Assembly (NCBI GenBank): GCA_027924645.1
Contig: BSBN01001752.1
Coordinates: 14,871,001-14,935,000, forward strand
Direction of reading: 5' to 3'
Source of the DNA: Cunninghamia lanceolata
Taxonomy: Eukaryota; Streptophyta; Pinopsida; Cupressales; Cupressaceae
DNA length: 64,000 nt
Shown: positions 32,661 to 44,471 of the stretch, piece by piece
Numbering within the stretch: the first letter of the stretch is position 1
Layout: each line of letters begins with the position of its first letter
Notes under the pieces: generated by a model
Told to the model about the DNA's origin: nothing
Databases searched by the model: none
What the model saw: only the letters and a program-made list of their open reading frames with translations
Translations under genes and position numbers: made by a program

Positions 32661-33600
32661 TTTTCCCCTCAAAAAAAAACTTATAGTTTCCATTAATGAG
32701 AATTTACATAATGTAGAAGCATCTAAACTAGCACTTGCACCATTTGGAGGTTCAAGGGATATGCCGATAGAATATTCATGGAAAGAGTCAATAAATTGAA
32801 TAATACATAAATAGATGTATAACAATAAATTTATACATGCTTTAAGTACAAATAAAGATGTTATTCAACAAGTTCTAAGATTCATTTTAATTCAAATCTT
32901 TAATGATTCCAAATTTAAATATTGTAAAACCATGAAACACAAACTGACAAACATCAAATAGTTTAAAATCGTCATTGTAAACAAGATGCACTTCCCATTA
33001 ACATAAACTTAAAAGACAAACATACCAAACTGCTAGGACTTATTATACAATGGAAACCACCTAGAAATCCAATCAAAGGGGGCTCCTTTTTCTCAGCAGT
33101 CGTCACATGTAGTTTAACTTTTAAAAGGGTAGGTAGTTCCATATAGTTTTTATAATTAGAACAATACATAATCTGGAATGTTCTTAGATGGCGAGGGCAG
33201 CTAAAGTTTAAGATTTCAAACTTTAGTTGTAGATGGAAGGGGACAAAATGATGCAGCCACTACTTAACCATAAATTTATCACATTGTTGCACATTTTACC
33301 TTCCCTCCTTTTTATATTTCCATTTAGATTTTATCTCTAAATTTTGGTAATTACAAAGAAATCACAATTTGATAGCTATTTAAAACAATAGAAAAAGACC
33401 ATATGACCACTGACGCAGCAAAAAAAAAACGTATAAAATTTGAGCATTGCCTACTAAAAAATTAGCTAAGCGGCTTCTACGTCATAAGAGGACTCGATTC
33501 ACAACAACGGCCTAAACAGTGATGAGTGAAATCTTCCATCTCATTTCATTAACCCACGGCGGCCGATCATGTGACCGTACCCTAGATAGATTATGTAAGA
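32661..33600. other. No gene seen
   Basis: AT-rich sequence without ORFs, repeats or RNA genes that I can support. Confidence 0.5.
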
Positions 33601-34829
33601 GCAGCCCCGGCAACTAATTCATATATATGAAAATCTGCTCCCCAAATCAATTGTTGCTCCGTAGTGTATCAGGTTTCAGAAAACTCAACGAGTTAGAATA
33701 TCAAGCTTCACAATTCAGTAATTTCAAGGATTATATTCGAGGGGCGTTGTTGAAAATGTCTAGGTTTCGAGCCCTATTGCAATCTTCTCTAAAGGCCACA
33801 TGGAAAGGTGCAATACAGTTTCCATTCCTCATTTTTCCATTTTGTACAGTGGTTTTATTTGTTCATTCTCCTTATTCATTTGTGGGTATAGGGTTTTTTT
33901 AATAGGCTTTAGTTGCATCTGCAGGTTAAGACATTTCTAAAAGCTATTTGAATATACAGCGTGAAATAGAGGCGCAAATAAGTGTGAAAGAGATAGTGGA
34001 AGGATGTGAGGAAAGAGTTATACTTATTTCTGCGCCGGCGGAGGGAGATCATCATTCTGGTTTTTATGGGGTCGTTGAGTGGCTGTCCCCTACACAGGAT
34101 GCTCTGCTCAGGGTTCATGTCAGGATCGCTGAAGATATTACTTGATCATTATGCCTCATTTTAACCACTGTAAGAAAAGCCATTGCATACTAAATATGCA
34201 AACAAAACTAGCATACCTGTCTAGTTTGAGCTCGACCCCACTAAATCAAAGCCCTTATAAATAGTCTCAAACATCATTGCTTACTGCTTTTTCTTCTTTA
34301 ACATTGCTATCCCAGCTCTTTCTTTTTTTCTTCATGGGGCTGGGCTCCTCACGCGCTGCTGACTTGGATAATTTCGTGTCAGAGATCCGGCATTCGAATC
34401 CCATTTTCTCCTCCATCTTTGACGTCTTTTTCTTTTTCTCCATAGAGAAAGGACTGTGTGTAGACTTCTTGTTGGACTCCATTTTTTGGAGCAGAAATCA
34501 CCAACATTTGGGATATCAAATCCTTCAGTAGTTCCGGACTCCATAGACAAAAGAAGATCATTGGCCATGGAGGCCATGGAGGTTAATAGGCGATCGTGAT
34601 GACAATATCTTGGCAAAGATCTCATAATAATATCTTCATTAATGTACTTGACACGTCCCTATAAAATCTTTGCAGGATCTGATTTATTAAGTATTCGCGA
34701 CGCCTAGAGACACATCAAACATTTGGTTACCGACAACATCAATCCTTTAATTACAGGTTATTACTTTTCATGTTAATTAGCAAACGGGCGGGAAAAAGTT
34801 CAAGGAATACGCGATAGGAACAATCGAAT
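33601..34829. other. Possible gene remnant; two weak ORFs and a TATA-like site
   Basis: 33627-33902 (+) gives a 91-codon ORF with a basic start and hydrophobic end. 33948-34145 (+) gives EAQISVKEIVEGCEERVILI and more before a stop. The GC content is higher than around it, but I recognise neither. At 34250-34258 TTATAAATA precedes an ORF (34277-34531, +) whose start looks like a signal peptide (LFLFFFMGLGSSRAA). The opposite strand also reads open (34482-34267). It could be first-exon debris of a host gene; support is weak. Confidence 0.25.
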
Positions 34830-36944
34830 TGAAAGAACTAAAACACAAAAGAATGCTACAGCATTCAACTAAACACATAATTCTATTAATTGATCAACTG
34901 ATCAAAGATCAGAGATAATGAATACATTACAATCACCTCATTATATAGAGGTCTTAGAAACATCTAAAAACTTCTAGAAACTTATCATGCAATTCCATGT
35001 AAATTACAAACTCTAAGAATTAGCATGCAAAGTCTATATTTAAAAATCCTATATTTAACCTCATGCAAGACTGCAGTGTATCTTTACTTTCTCCTCATGC
35101 GACGTGGTTCTCCTCATGCAATGTGGGAGAAATTACCACATTCCAACACTCCCCCTTAATTTCTACCTCAAATGCTTCAGCATCTTCATTCCTCAAACTT
35201 TGTCTTCACCTTAATGTCATTGCCAAACAATCTTCAGATCTTTCAATCTTCAAATAACTTTCTCCATTATCAGAAATACTCATTTTGGTGCTACTGCACT
35301 TTGTTGTTGCTACAATGATACTGCGATTTCAACTACCTCTTTTCTACGATCTGCCTTCTTCGATTTCTTTGAAACTATCTGTGGCTTTAACTTCTGCAAG
35401 CCCACGATCTCACCTTCTTTGTGTTGACAAAGATTCATAGTAAGCAATCACCAAACTATCTGCTGCGGCAGAGTTTCAACATACATACTTCTACAATCTA
35501 AATTTCTCTACAGAGATCTTAGACTTTTAAATGCGGCTTCAACAAACCCTAACTAGTTTACAATTTCAACAAAATCTTCAATGCAACAACTTGACCAAAA
35601 ATTCTTACTCAAATGTGCGATCTCAACCTTTTATGATTTCCTTCACGGATCTTCTACGCGGGCCTTTGTTCTTTCCCTCATTCAGCGACTTTAAAACCTC
35701 TGCAACTTTTATGTGTCTTTTGGCAGTGATGTCACTTCAAACTGCGTCTCCAATAGCAAGTTCTCCTTTTCTTGATGTCACTTTACAGGCTACGGCTTGA
35801 TCTTCGGCTCCTCCTTAATTTGTGCCTTCAAATACAGCGATTCCTCTGTATGATTTTTACAGCCAAACCCTTGATCTCTTCTGAGATAACTGCAAACAAA
35901 ATCACATTTTCCAATTGCGCGAGGCAATTTTATCTTCACAAACCCTCGGTCTTCAGACAACCTTGAATCTCTTCATCAACCTTTCTCCTTCAGACTAATC
36001 TGGCTTTTTCTTCCAACTTTTGCGGGCTTCTCTCCTACTACGTTGTGTGGCGATCTCCTTTTGAACTGTGCTTTACTTGCGGCCTAGACACTTGTCTTCT
36101 ACGGCCTGTTATTTTATTTTTTTCTTTTCACTGTGATTTCAATCACTCTTCAAAAAACTGCGATTTCTTCTAAAGTCTGGCGGATTCAATTAAAAAGACT
36201 TCTTAACAGCTGCAACTCTGAGACTTCAGCAGCTTCCTCTTTCATCGACAACTTTTTACTTTTATTCACGATCTCTTCTTCCAGCATACACTGCAAAATA
36301 AAACACAAGAACCTTGCAGATCGTCTAATATTCATCAAACGATCTTCTATGCTCTGACAATATTTCCTCTGTACAGCAGACTCACATTCAGCGATCTCTC
36401 TTTTCAACGGCAGCAAACACTGAATACATTCAGCGATCCTCCTCTTTTGATGGCCCTTGGACAGGCTGCGGCCTCTATTCTTATTCTGCAAACCCTTTGT
36501 GTTCCTACAACTTCTGGCGGCTTCTTAACAGCTAACTTTTCTGTGGCTCCTCTACTGGAGCGATCTCCTGATTTAGACTTTGGCGGCTGGTAGCTTCAGC
36601 GCTTCAAGCTGGCTCTGATACCAATTGAAAGAACTAAAACACAAAAGAATGCTACAGCATTCAACTAAACACATAATTCTATTAATTGATTAACTGATCA
36701 AAGATCAGAGATAATGAGTACATTACAATCACCTCATTATATAGAGGTGTTAGAAACATCTAAAAACTTCTAGAAACTTATCATGCAATTCCATGCAAAT
36801 TACAAACTCTAAGAATTAACATGCAAAGTCTATATTTAAAAATCCTATATTTAACCTCATGCAAGACTGCAGTGTATCTTTACTTTCTCCTCATGCGACG
36901 TGGTTCTCCTCATGCAATGTGGGAGAAATTACCACATTCCAACA
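34830..36944 (-). mobile_element. Non-coding LTR retrotransposon (TRIM/LARD-like), perfect CGAAT TSD
   Basis: Two 319-bp LTRs, 34830-35148 and 36626-36944 (5' in element sense), run TGTTGGAATGTGG... to ..GTTCTTTCA on the minus strand. The primer-binding site ATTGGTATCAGAGCC lies just left of 36626. The purine tract AAGGGGGAG abuts 35149. The TSD CGAAT occurs at 34825-34829 and 36945-36949. The 1.48-kb interior has no credible ORF. On its plus strand GCGAT/ACGAT words are very frequent (about thirteen between 35330 and 36580), so the element sense strand is rich in ATCGC. Confidence 0.95.
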
Positions 36945-37500
36945 CGAATAGTTTAGAAAATCTCCCGGCCTGAAGTTTTTTTACAGTGTGAGACAATTCC
37001 GAGCACTATAATGCTCACATATAAAGCCTATCGGCTAAAAATGGTTTCCCAAAAATAAAATAAAAACAAAAACAAAAACCCAAATGGAAAAGAGCACGCG
37101 AAGGCCATTTTGTCCCATCACAGAGCGCCCCAAATTTGCTATCGTATTCATTTCGTTTTCAGTCTTGATACCTTCAGAAATTTGGTCATTGCTCTCATTC
37201 TGAAGATTTTTAGTCTTAAAGTGTGAACAGGTTACATTCAAATTTGTAAACGTGTAAGGTGCAGATTGATTCCCGAACATTCCACAGAGCTTCGTGTGAA
37301 TGTACAATATGTTTCACAGGAAATTTGAGAAACTTTAAGCAATTCTCTTAAAGATTATTTTTTTCGTGCAGCCCGTTGAAAAGAGGGTAAAGATTATTTG
37401 TGACTCTGAGCTTGAAGGATTCAGTTATATTTTCTATCAAAACATAGAAACCAATCCACTCTGAGTTATATTTTCCATCTTTCCTCGGCGCTTGAGTTAA

Positions 37501-37978
37501 TGGCGTCTTCCTCCTCATCTTGCAAACGTTTTTTCAGTGAATTTGAGAGGGAAACGTCCACCGTGTCTGAAAATTATATGATGCATTCATTAACCACCGA
37601 GGTCCTGACGTAAAAGAAACTGTGGCTTTTTTTCTTTACGAATCACTGGAGGAAAAGGAATGTTGCTCATTTCTTGAGGATCAAGAAATAGAATTGGGAG
37701 ATTCAATTGACTCTGTCACACAAAAGGCCATATACTCTTCAAGTGTGCAAATCGCCATCTTCTCACCACGTTATGCGGAGTCCCCTTGGTGTCTAGATGA
37801 GCTGCTTCTCATGTTGAGAACCAAGGCCCGGTTTATTCCTGACCTTTGCTACCTTGGAACCTGCTTTCGCTCAACATGAAAAAAAGGGGAGATTCAGCAA
37901 CGAGAGGCTTCAACTGTGGAAAGCAGCCCTCGAATTTTCTACAGGCTTCTCTGGCCGCGAATTCTGCACATCTCAAGA
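37501..37978 (+). pseudogene. TIR exon of the resistance pseudogene
   Basis: A start MASSSSSCKRFF (37501) is out of frame with the TIR core, which begins at 37577 as YDAFINHRGPDVKETVAFFL. It continues through SFLEDQEIELGDSI, the block IYSSSVQIAIFSPRYAESPW and CLDELLLML. After RFIP a second frame break follows, and the end (LQLWKAALEFSTGFSGREF) is read in another frame. TIR domains of plant receptors assemble on activation and act as NAD-cleaving enzymes. The conserved (D/Y)-V-F-(I/L)-(N/S)-x-R-G-x-D opening is clear here. The exon ends at a GTAAGA donor in phase 2, and the next exon joins in frame (QDVSDVVKLCTKIA). Confidence 0.85.
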
Positions 37979-38076
37979 GTAAGACTTGGGTTATTTTTGC
38001 CATTTTGTTTTTCCTATGATTCAGTTTTCCTTTTTACCCTCTCCATATTGATTGTGAATTCTCATTCCCTTAAAAG

Positions 38077-38389
38077 TGTCAGTGATGTCGTAAAGCTGTG
38101 TACAAAGATTGCCTCGGTTGTACTAGGATATGTGGAAGCTCCAAAACGTCAGAAAAGTCTTCATGCAGACGCGGCAGCGTCAACAAGTACATCAACACAG
38201 GGATTCAAGAAATCTAGTCTTCTGCCCAGAGATTCACATCCAGTGGGCATATATTCCAAAATTAAAGTGATGGAAGGGTTGTTGGAAAACCCAAAAGTTC
38301 AAGTTATAGCCGTCGTTGGTATGGGCGGCTCGGGGAAGACATTTCTTTTCCAAAATGTCTACAAAGCTGTAAAATCCAAGTATGATCAT
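38077..38389 (+). pseudogene. NB-ARC start with intact P-loop
   Basis: It opens VSDVVKLCTKIASVVLGYVE and then a low-complexity Ala/Ser/Thr linker. The NB-ARC domain starts with VQVIAVVGMGGSGKTFLFQN. The P-loop GMGGSGKT binds ATP and is intact. The frame is broken at 38390 by the LTR element. The frame after it (from 40852) continues IWLSISKSYSVKNLQHDIAS. Confidence 0.88.
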
Positions 38390-40846
38390 TGTAAGAACAG
38401 GTCCAATAAACATCAAAAGACAGGGCAAAACATAACAGCAACAAACAGAAAAGAGACAGAGCAAACAAAGTTGAATAACTCAAAAATATATATTCATCTA
38501 ACTTGCATTACATCCAAATGCCGTGTACAGCAGCTATCCAGATGCTATATCTAATAGCAATCTGAATGCTGTATCCAGCAACCATCCAGAGGCTCTCTAT
38601 TCAACAGCTCTCTCCAATCACATATATATAGTTATAGAACCTTTGAACCCTGGAAGCTTCTAGCTTTCTAGAAAACTCTTAAACCTAGAATGTTCTTTTC
38701 TAGAACATATCTTACAATATTCTTTTCTAGAACAGCTCCAGGAATGTTCTAGCTTGTGGAAGGCTCTAGAATCATTCTACAATTTTTTAGACAATCTTAA
38801 TCCTTAACATCCCCCCTTAAGATTGGCTAGAATAATACAGAAAAATACAAATGAGAGGGGAACATTATATTACTATCCCCCCTTAATGTTCACCTCTAGC
38901 ATACCAAGCATTCTTCGATCATAATCCTCTTTCATGGCTTGCTCCCATTCTTTCTTTCCTCTAGCTTGCTCATATGAGATTGAAACTTTAAGCTTTCAAC
39001 ACTCATTATCTTTTGTCTAGCTGAAAAGTCATCTTCTTCATCATCACTACCAACAATACCTCTAGCTTGTTCCAATTTGCATTTCCAGCAATAGCCCTAC
39101 AAACAAAAATCACTCTAACAATATATTAGCCCTGCAAACAAATCACTCCAGCAATATCTCAGCCCTGCAAACAAATCACTCCAGCAATATCTCTACCCTA
39201 CAAACAAATTATTCCAGCAATACACTTCTAACTGAACCTCTAGCTGAACCTCTTGATGGTCCTCTAGCTGAGCCTGGAAAACATTCTAACTAAACCAGGA
39301 AAATATTCTAGCTGAACCTAGTTGAAACTCTAGCTGAACTTGGGCTGATCCTCTAACTGAATCTTTTTTTTTTCCAACAATCCCGTCAGCGTTACCCAAG
39401 GGAATTCGAACCTGTAACCTCGCTCTGATACCATGTAAATACAGTCCCAAGATAATAAAAATGGAACATCAACAGCAAAACAGAGAAGACACAGGGCAAA
39501 CAGAGTTGAATAAACTTAGAAATATATATTCATCTAACTTGCATTACATCCAAAATACTTGTCCGGCAGCTCTCTCTAAACAAATATATATAGCTACAGA
39601 AGCTTTGAGGCCTGGAAGCTTCTGGCATTCTAGATGATTCTAAAATCTTAGAATGTTATTTTTTAGAACAGCTAGAAGTTTCTCTTAGAAAGTTCTTTTC
39701 TAGAACAACTGGAAGCTTCTTCCTAGAATGTTCTTTGGAAGACTTCTAAAAACATTCTAGACAATCTTAATAATTCCTAACATTCCCCCTCAAGATTGGC
39801 TAGAATAATACAGAAAAATACAAATGAGAGGGGAACATTATATTACTATCCCCCCTTAATGTTCACCTCTAGCATACCAAGCATTCTTCAATCATAATCC
39901 TCTTTCATGGCTTGCTCCCATTCTTTCTTTCCTCTAGCTTGCTCATATGAGATTGAAACTTTAAGCCTTCAACACTCATTATCTTTTGTCTAGCTGAAAA
40001 GTCATCTTCTTCATCATCACTACCAACAATACCTCTAGCTTGTTCCAATTTGCATTTCCAGCAATAGCCCTACAAACAAAAATTACTCTAACAATATATT
40101 AGCCCTGCAAACAAATCACTCCAGCAATATCTCAGCCCTGCAAACAAATCACTCCAGCAATATCTCTGCCCTGTAAACAAATTATTCCAGCAATACACTT
40201 CTAACTGAACCTCTAGCTGAATCGAAAAACATTCTAGCTGAACCTCTTGATGGTCCTCTAGCTGAACCTGGAAAACATTCTAGCTAAACCAGGAAAACAT
40301 TCTAGCTGAATTTGGTTGAAACTCTAGCTGAACTTGGGCTGATCCTCTAACTGAATCTTTTTTTTTCCAACAATCCCCTCAGCATTACCCAAGGGAATTC
40401 GAAGCTATAACCTCGCTCTGATACCATGTAAGAACAGGCCCAATAAACACCAAAAGACAGGGCAAAACATAATAGCAACAAATAGAAAAGAGGCAGGGCA
40501 AACAGAGTTGAATTACTCAAAAATATATATTCATCTAACTTGCATTACATCCAAATGCCGTGTACAGCAGCTATCCAGATGCTATATCTAATAGCAATCT
40601 TAATGTTATATCCAGCAACCATCCAAAGGCTCTCTATTCAACAGCTCTCTCCAATCACATATATATAGTTATAGAACCTTTGAAGCCTGGAAGCTTCTAG
40701 CTTTCTAGAAAACTCTTAAACCTAGAATGTTCTTTTCTAGAACATATCTTACAATATTCTTTTCTAGAACAGCTCCAGGAATGTTTTAGCTTGTGGAAGG
40801 TTCTAGAATCATTCTACATTTTTTTAGACAATCTTAATCCTTAACA
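38390..40846 (-). mobile_element. Three-LTR tandem TRIM-like element inside the NB-ARC exon
   Basis: Perfect TSD ATCAT (38385-38389 and 40847-40851). The outer LTRs are 38390-38809 and 40437-40846. A third, more divergent LTR lies at about 39437-39780. The structure is LTR, interior (about 625 bp), LTR, interior (about 655 bp), LTR. The two interiors are near-identical. Each LTR except the leftmost is preceded by the minus-strand primer-binding site TGGTATCAGAGCGAGG, and the first two LTRs are each followed by a purine tract (complement of TCCCCCCTTAAG or TTCCCCCTCAAG). There is no coding capacity. Interiors contain runs of a CTCTAGCTGAACCT-like unit. Confidence 0.93.
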
Positions 40847-40851
40847 ATCAT

Positions 40852-41613
40852 TGTATTTGGCTCTCTATTTCTAAGTCTTATTCTGTCAAGAATTTGCAAC
40901 ATGATATAGCTTCCCACATAGATTTAAACATTGCTGACGTAACTAAAGAGAGAGTGGCTAAATTGATTCATGGCCGTCTGGAAGGAACAAAATCTATTAT
41001 TTTCCTGGATGATCTGTGGACACTCTGTACTGAAGATAATCTGATTGATAAACTTGGTCTGTCGTCTGATAAACATTGTAAAGTTCTGGTTAGCACAAGA
41101 AATAAGCAGGTTGCTCTAAATTCAAGTGCTTATCTTTATGAGATGAAAAATTTGTCAGATGAAGAGAGTTGGAGGCTCTTCTATACCTATGCATTTGCGG
41201 ATAGTGAGGGAAATATAGAGCCACAGCAACATCTGGAAGAGATCGGTCGTGAGATTGTAAAGCAATGTGGAAATTTGCCACTGGCTATCAAAATGATAGC
41301 AGCATCTCTGGCCAACACCACAATCGTAGCAGACTGGGAGTTGAAGCTCCATCAGCTTAAAGGGGTAGTTAGAGTCAACATTGATAGTGATCCAATCATG
41401 CATGTTCTCAGATTGAGTTATGACTCTTTGCCTGCACTTCTTAAAAATGTTTTGCTTATCTTTCTTTCTTTCCAGAGGATGAGGAGATAGATTGTGAATA
41501 TCTTATAAATCTGTGGATAGGAGAAAGATTCATTCCATCAGGAGAGGGCCAGTAGGAAGTGGCATGGAGTTATTTATATCAACTTGCCAATCTGTGTCAA
41601 CTTCAATTATGGG
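40852..41613 (+). pseudogene. NB-ARC continuation (kinase-2 to GLPL), frame broken at the end
   Basis: Motifs in order: IWLSISKSYSVKNLQ (RNBS-A position), KSIIFLDDLW (kinase-2), KVLVSTRNKQVAL (RNBS-B), SWRLFYTYAF (RNBS-C), CGNLPLAIKMIA (GLPL) and LRLSYDSLPALLKN. After about 41455 the frame shifts, and the expected SFFPEDEEIDCEYLINLWI is read in the next frame. A stop follows at about 41555. Kinase-2 ends in Trp, which is usual for CC-type receptors, not TIR-type. Confidence 0.9.
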
Positions 41614-42046
41614 TGTTGGAGAGTAATTTCTCCCACAAACAAAATTGTAATTAATTAAAAGAGAAAAAGATAAAAAGACAAAAAGACAAAAAGAGGACAA
41701 TAGAAAGTTTCTAAAGGAGTCTAGAAAGGCAGAGTTCTAGAAAGAAGGGAATGCTCTAGATAAGAAAAGTTCTAGAGGATATGTTTCTAGATGAGTTAGG
41801 AAAGATTGGAAGAATCTAGGCATGTACTAAGCCCTCTATAAAAGAGGCATGATGTAACAAAGTTGAATCAAGCAAATGAAGTCAAGATGTGTAAGAATGC
41901 AGCAACATTCGATGTATGCAGTTGTATTGATTTGTAATGATGTTATGGATTAATGTAATGTGCAGCAGCACAAAGTTGTGGATCATATGTTTAGTGTTTA
42001 GGTGTTCATGAATTTTGTCTTGTGGATTTAATAGCCACCACCATCA

Positions 42047-43459
42047 TAGTGGTATCAGAGCAGGAAAAAAGATCTGGGAGAATTGTGCAAGTTTATTGGA
42101 GCTAGGCTTTGCAGATCGAGGGTTCCTTGTGTGAAAAGATTGAGCCGAAACAAGATTGTGAGATCAAGAGGTAGCTGTCAAAATCATTGAGGGCACAGAA
42201 AGAACGTGATTGTGGGTGAAAATTTCAAAGGAAGTGAAGAGTTTTTAAAATCCGCAACTTCAAGAGAAATCGCTCTGCCACCATAGAAGTCGGATCGCTG
42301 TTGAAAGGCCAAAAAGGAATCGCCATAATCGATCTAGGGAAAACGAATCAAGCCATCATATAGAATGATCACTACAACAAATCTAGGATTGATTGTGCTT
42401 AAGAGCTCAGAAGTCTAAAAAGGCAGATCGTTGGAGACTGGATAAAAGAATTGTAGATCTAGAAAAAGCTCGTTGATTGTTAAAGCCTCCATAAGAGATA
42501 AGAAGTCATTGGAGATCATTAGAAAACGCCTAGGAAAATGTCACCGCTGTTGAAGAAGAAATCACTATGATTGAAGCCAAAGAGCTTCGGAGATCTGGGA
42601 ATCGCATAAGGGTTTAAAGGCTGCAGATTTTGAAAGAAAAGGAGATCAAAAGAAAGGTCGTCTCTTAAGGATTGCCGTAGAGAAGTTGCCGCTATGGGAG
42701 GATAAGAAAGAAGCTTCTATAGTCACCAGTGGAATATTGTGTTGCCATGCTAAGTGAAGCCAGAGAGGAGAGAAAGATTGAAGGTCCAAAGAAGTAATTA
42801 GGGTTTGATCAGGCCGCAGCCTGGAGGTGAAGCGCTAGCAAAAGGAATCGCCCAAGTTAATTGTAGAGATAGCCGCATAATGAAGATAATCGCCCTTAAA
42901 GGGATCGCTATTGTAGAGAGATGTGGAGAAGTTATTTGAGGAGATTGTGGGTTTCTCAGAACTAGGGTTTCATAGAGTTGTTCAAACGAATTTGCAGGCA
43001 GAAGGTGTGATTAAAGTCACATAGCCATCAAAATTATCGTTGAAGATTGCTAAAAGAGGTGAAGCCATCCAAGTAGATTGCCGATCAGAAGTGATGTTTG
43101 TAGATAGCAGAAGTGTTGAAGCCGCTGAATGTGCAAAAAGAAAAAGAAGTGATCACTAGACGCCAGAAGAGGAAGGCATAGCAGTGAGCAAAGTCAAGGA
43201 GAACTAGATTGCTAAAGTCGTCAATCAACAAGAAAAGGGAAGAAAGTCACAGATCAGAGATTGGAAGGGTTTAAGTGTTATTGTAAAATTTACAATTCAG
43301 AATTGTTAGGCCAAAGTTGCAATTGTTTCCAGCATGAAGAAGTTGCAGAAGGCAGTCTGAACACATTGAAGGAGCAAGACTAGTGAAGCCATCAAACAAT
43401 CATAGTGAAGAACAACAGATCGAGGTAAGTGAATAGTTTATTTTCAATGGGAAATCTAA
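42047..43459 (+). other. Leader of the G-patch gag element, possible splice donor
   Basis: No ORF of length. The words ATCGC/ATCGCT recur (for example about 42270, 42295, 42320, 42600, 42848 and 42880-42905). A strong donor-like GAG|GTAAGTG lies near 43424, and GACAG|G (about 43470) could be an acceptor just inside the open gag frame. Splicing could therefore supply the missing start codon. Confidence 0.45.
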
Positions 43460-44471
43460 AGAGAGAAGACAGGAAAAGAGTGGCAAAAAGAGAAAAATGA
43501 TTTGGAAAAAGAAAGAGAAGATTTGGAAAAAAAGAGATTTGAATTAATAAAAGAATTAAATCAAATGACAATAGAGAAAATTGGATTAAGGTCAGAAAGG
43601 TATGAAGCTAATGTTGAATTGAGTAAAGTAAAAAGGAAAAATGAAGAACTAGAAGAAAACTTGAAATTGTTTGATGATGTTAAAAGGAGGAATGAAGAGT
43701 TAGAAGAAAACATAAAATTGTTTGATGAAGTTAAGAAGAAAAATGAAGAATTAGAAGAAGAGATTAAAAGATTAAAAGAGGAGAATAGTTTACAAAAAGA
43801 TGACATGTCAAGGTTGAAAGATGAAATATCAAAGTTGAAAGAAGAAAATGAATGTTTGAAGTCAAAGTCATTAGTTTGTGATGTTTTGTGCGATACAAGT
43901 GATTTGTGTGAAAGAGTTGAAGGATATTTCGATAAAGAATGTAAAGTTGAGGATAACAAGGTAATTGAATCGGCAAAATTTGCATGTTGTGATAATATTG
44001 ATGAAAAATGTAAAGATGAAGTTGACAAGTTGTTTGAATCTAAAAATCATGTCAATTGTAATAAAGAGAATGTTGATTTCAAGATGATGAAAAAGATGGG
44101 ATATAAAAATCAAGGTTTGGGCAAGTATGGACAAGGAATTAAAGACCCAATTGAGCCAATAGTAAGGCCAAAATATGAACGAATTAGATATAGAGGAAAA
44201 GAAAGTACAAATTATGTTACAGGTATAACAAGTTCAAGGAATGCATTGTTCTCATTTTCATAGGCAAGGACATACTAAGGACAAGTGTTGGGATTTACAT
44301 CTGTGTAGCATTTGTGGATTGAGAAATCATAGTGAGAAGATGTGTTGGAATAAAGATTTGAAAAATATGACAGGATGCATGAAAATGAATTGTGGTTGGA
44401 GTTTTGGATTGAACTGGCAAGACATCATAGGCATGTTAAAAGATTATTCAAGTATAGATGTACATTTGTGA
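43460..44471 (+). CDS. Gag-like protein: coiled coil, G-patch, zinc knuckles
   Basis: The frame is open from 43460, but the first codons have no ATG. The stretch from 43502 reads EKEREDLEKKRFELIKELNQ. It continues as a long coiled coil with two near-copies of NEELEENxKLFDxVK, then the G-patch KKMGYKNQGLGKYGQGIKDP near 44100-44145, stopping at 44261-44263. In an overlapping frame (44241-44471) zinc-knuckle residues follow: CSHFHRQGHTKDKC and CSICGLRNHSEKMCW. So a one-base frame change near 44250 either broke the gene or is used by ribosomal frameshifting. Gag proteins package element RNA; a coiled coil could support assembly. No protease or pol is present. Confidence 0.65.

Noticed and set aside
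43561..44134. Minus-strand ORFs opposite the coiled-coil gag
   Set aside because: Shadows of the coiled-coil coding strand (Ser/Phe/Leu-rich complement).
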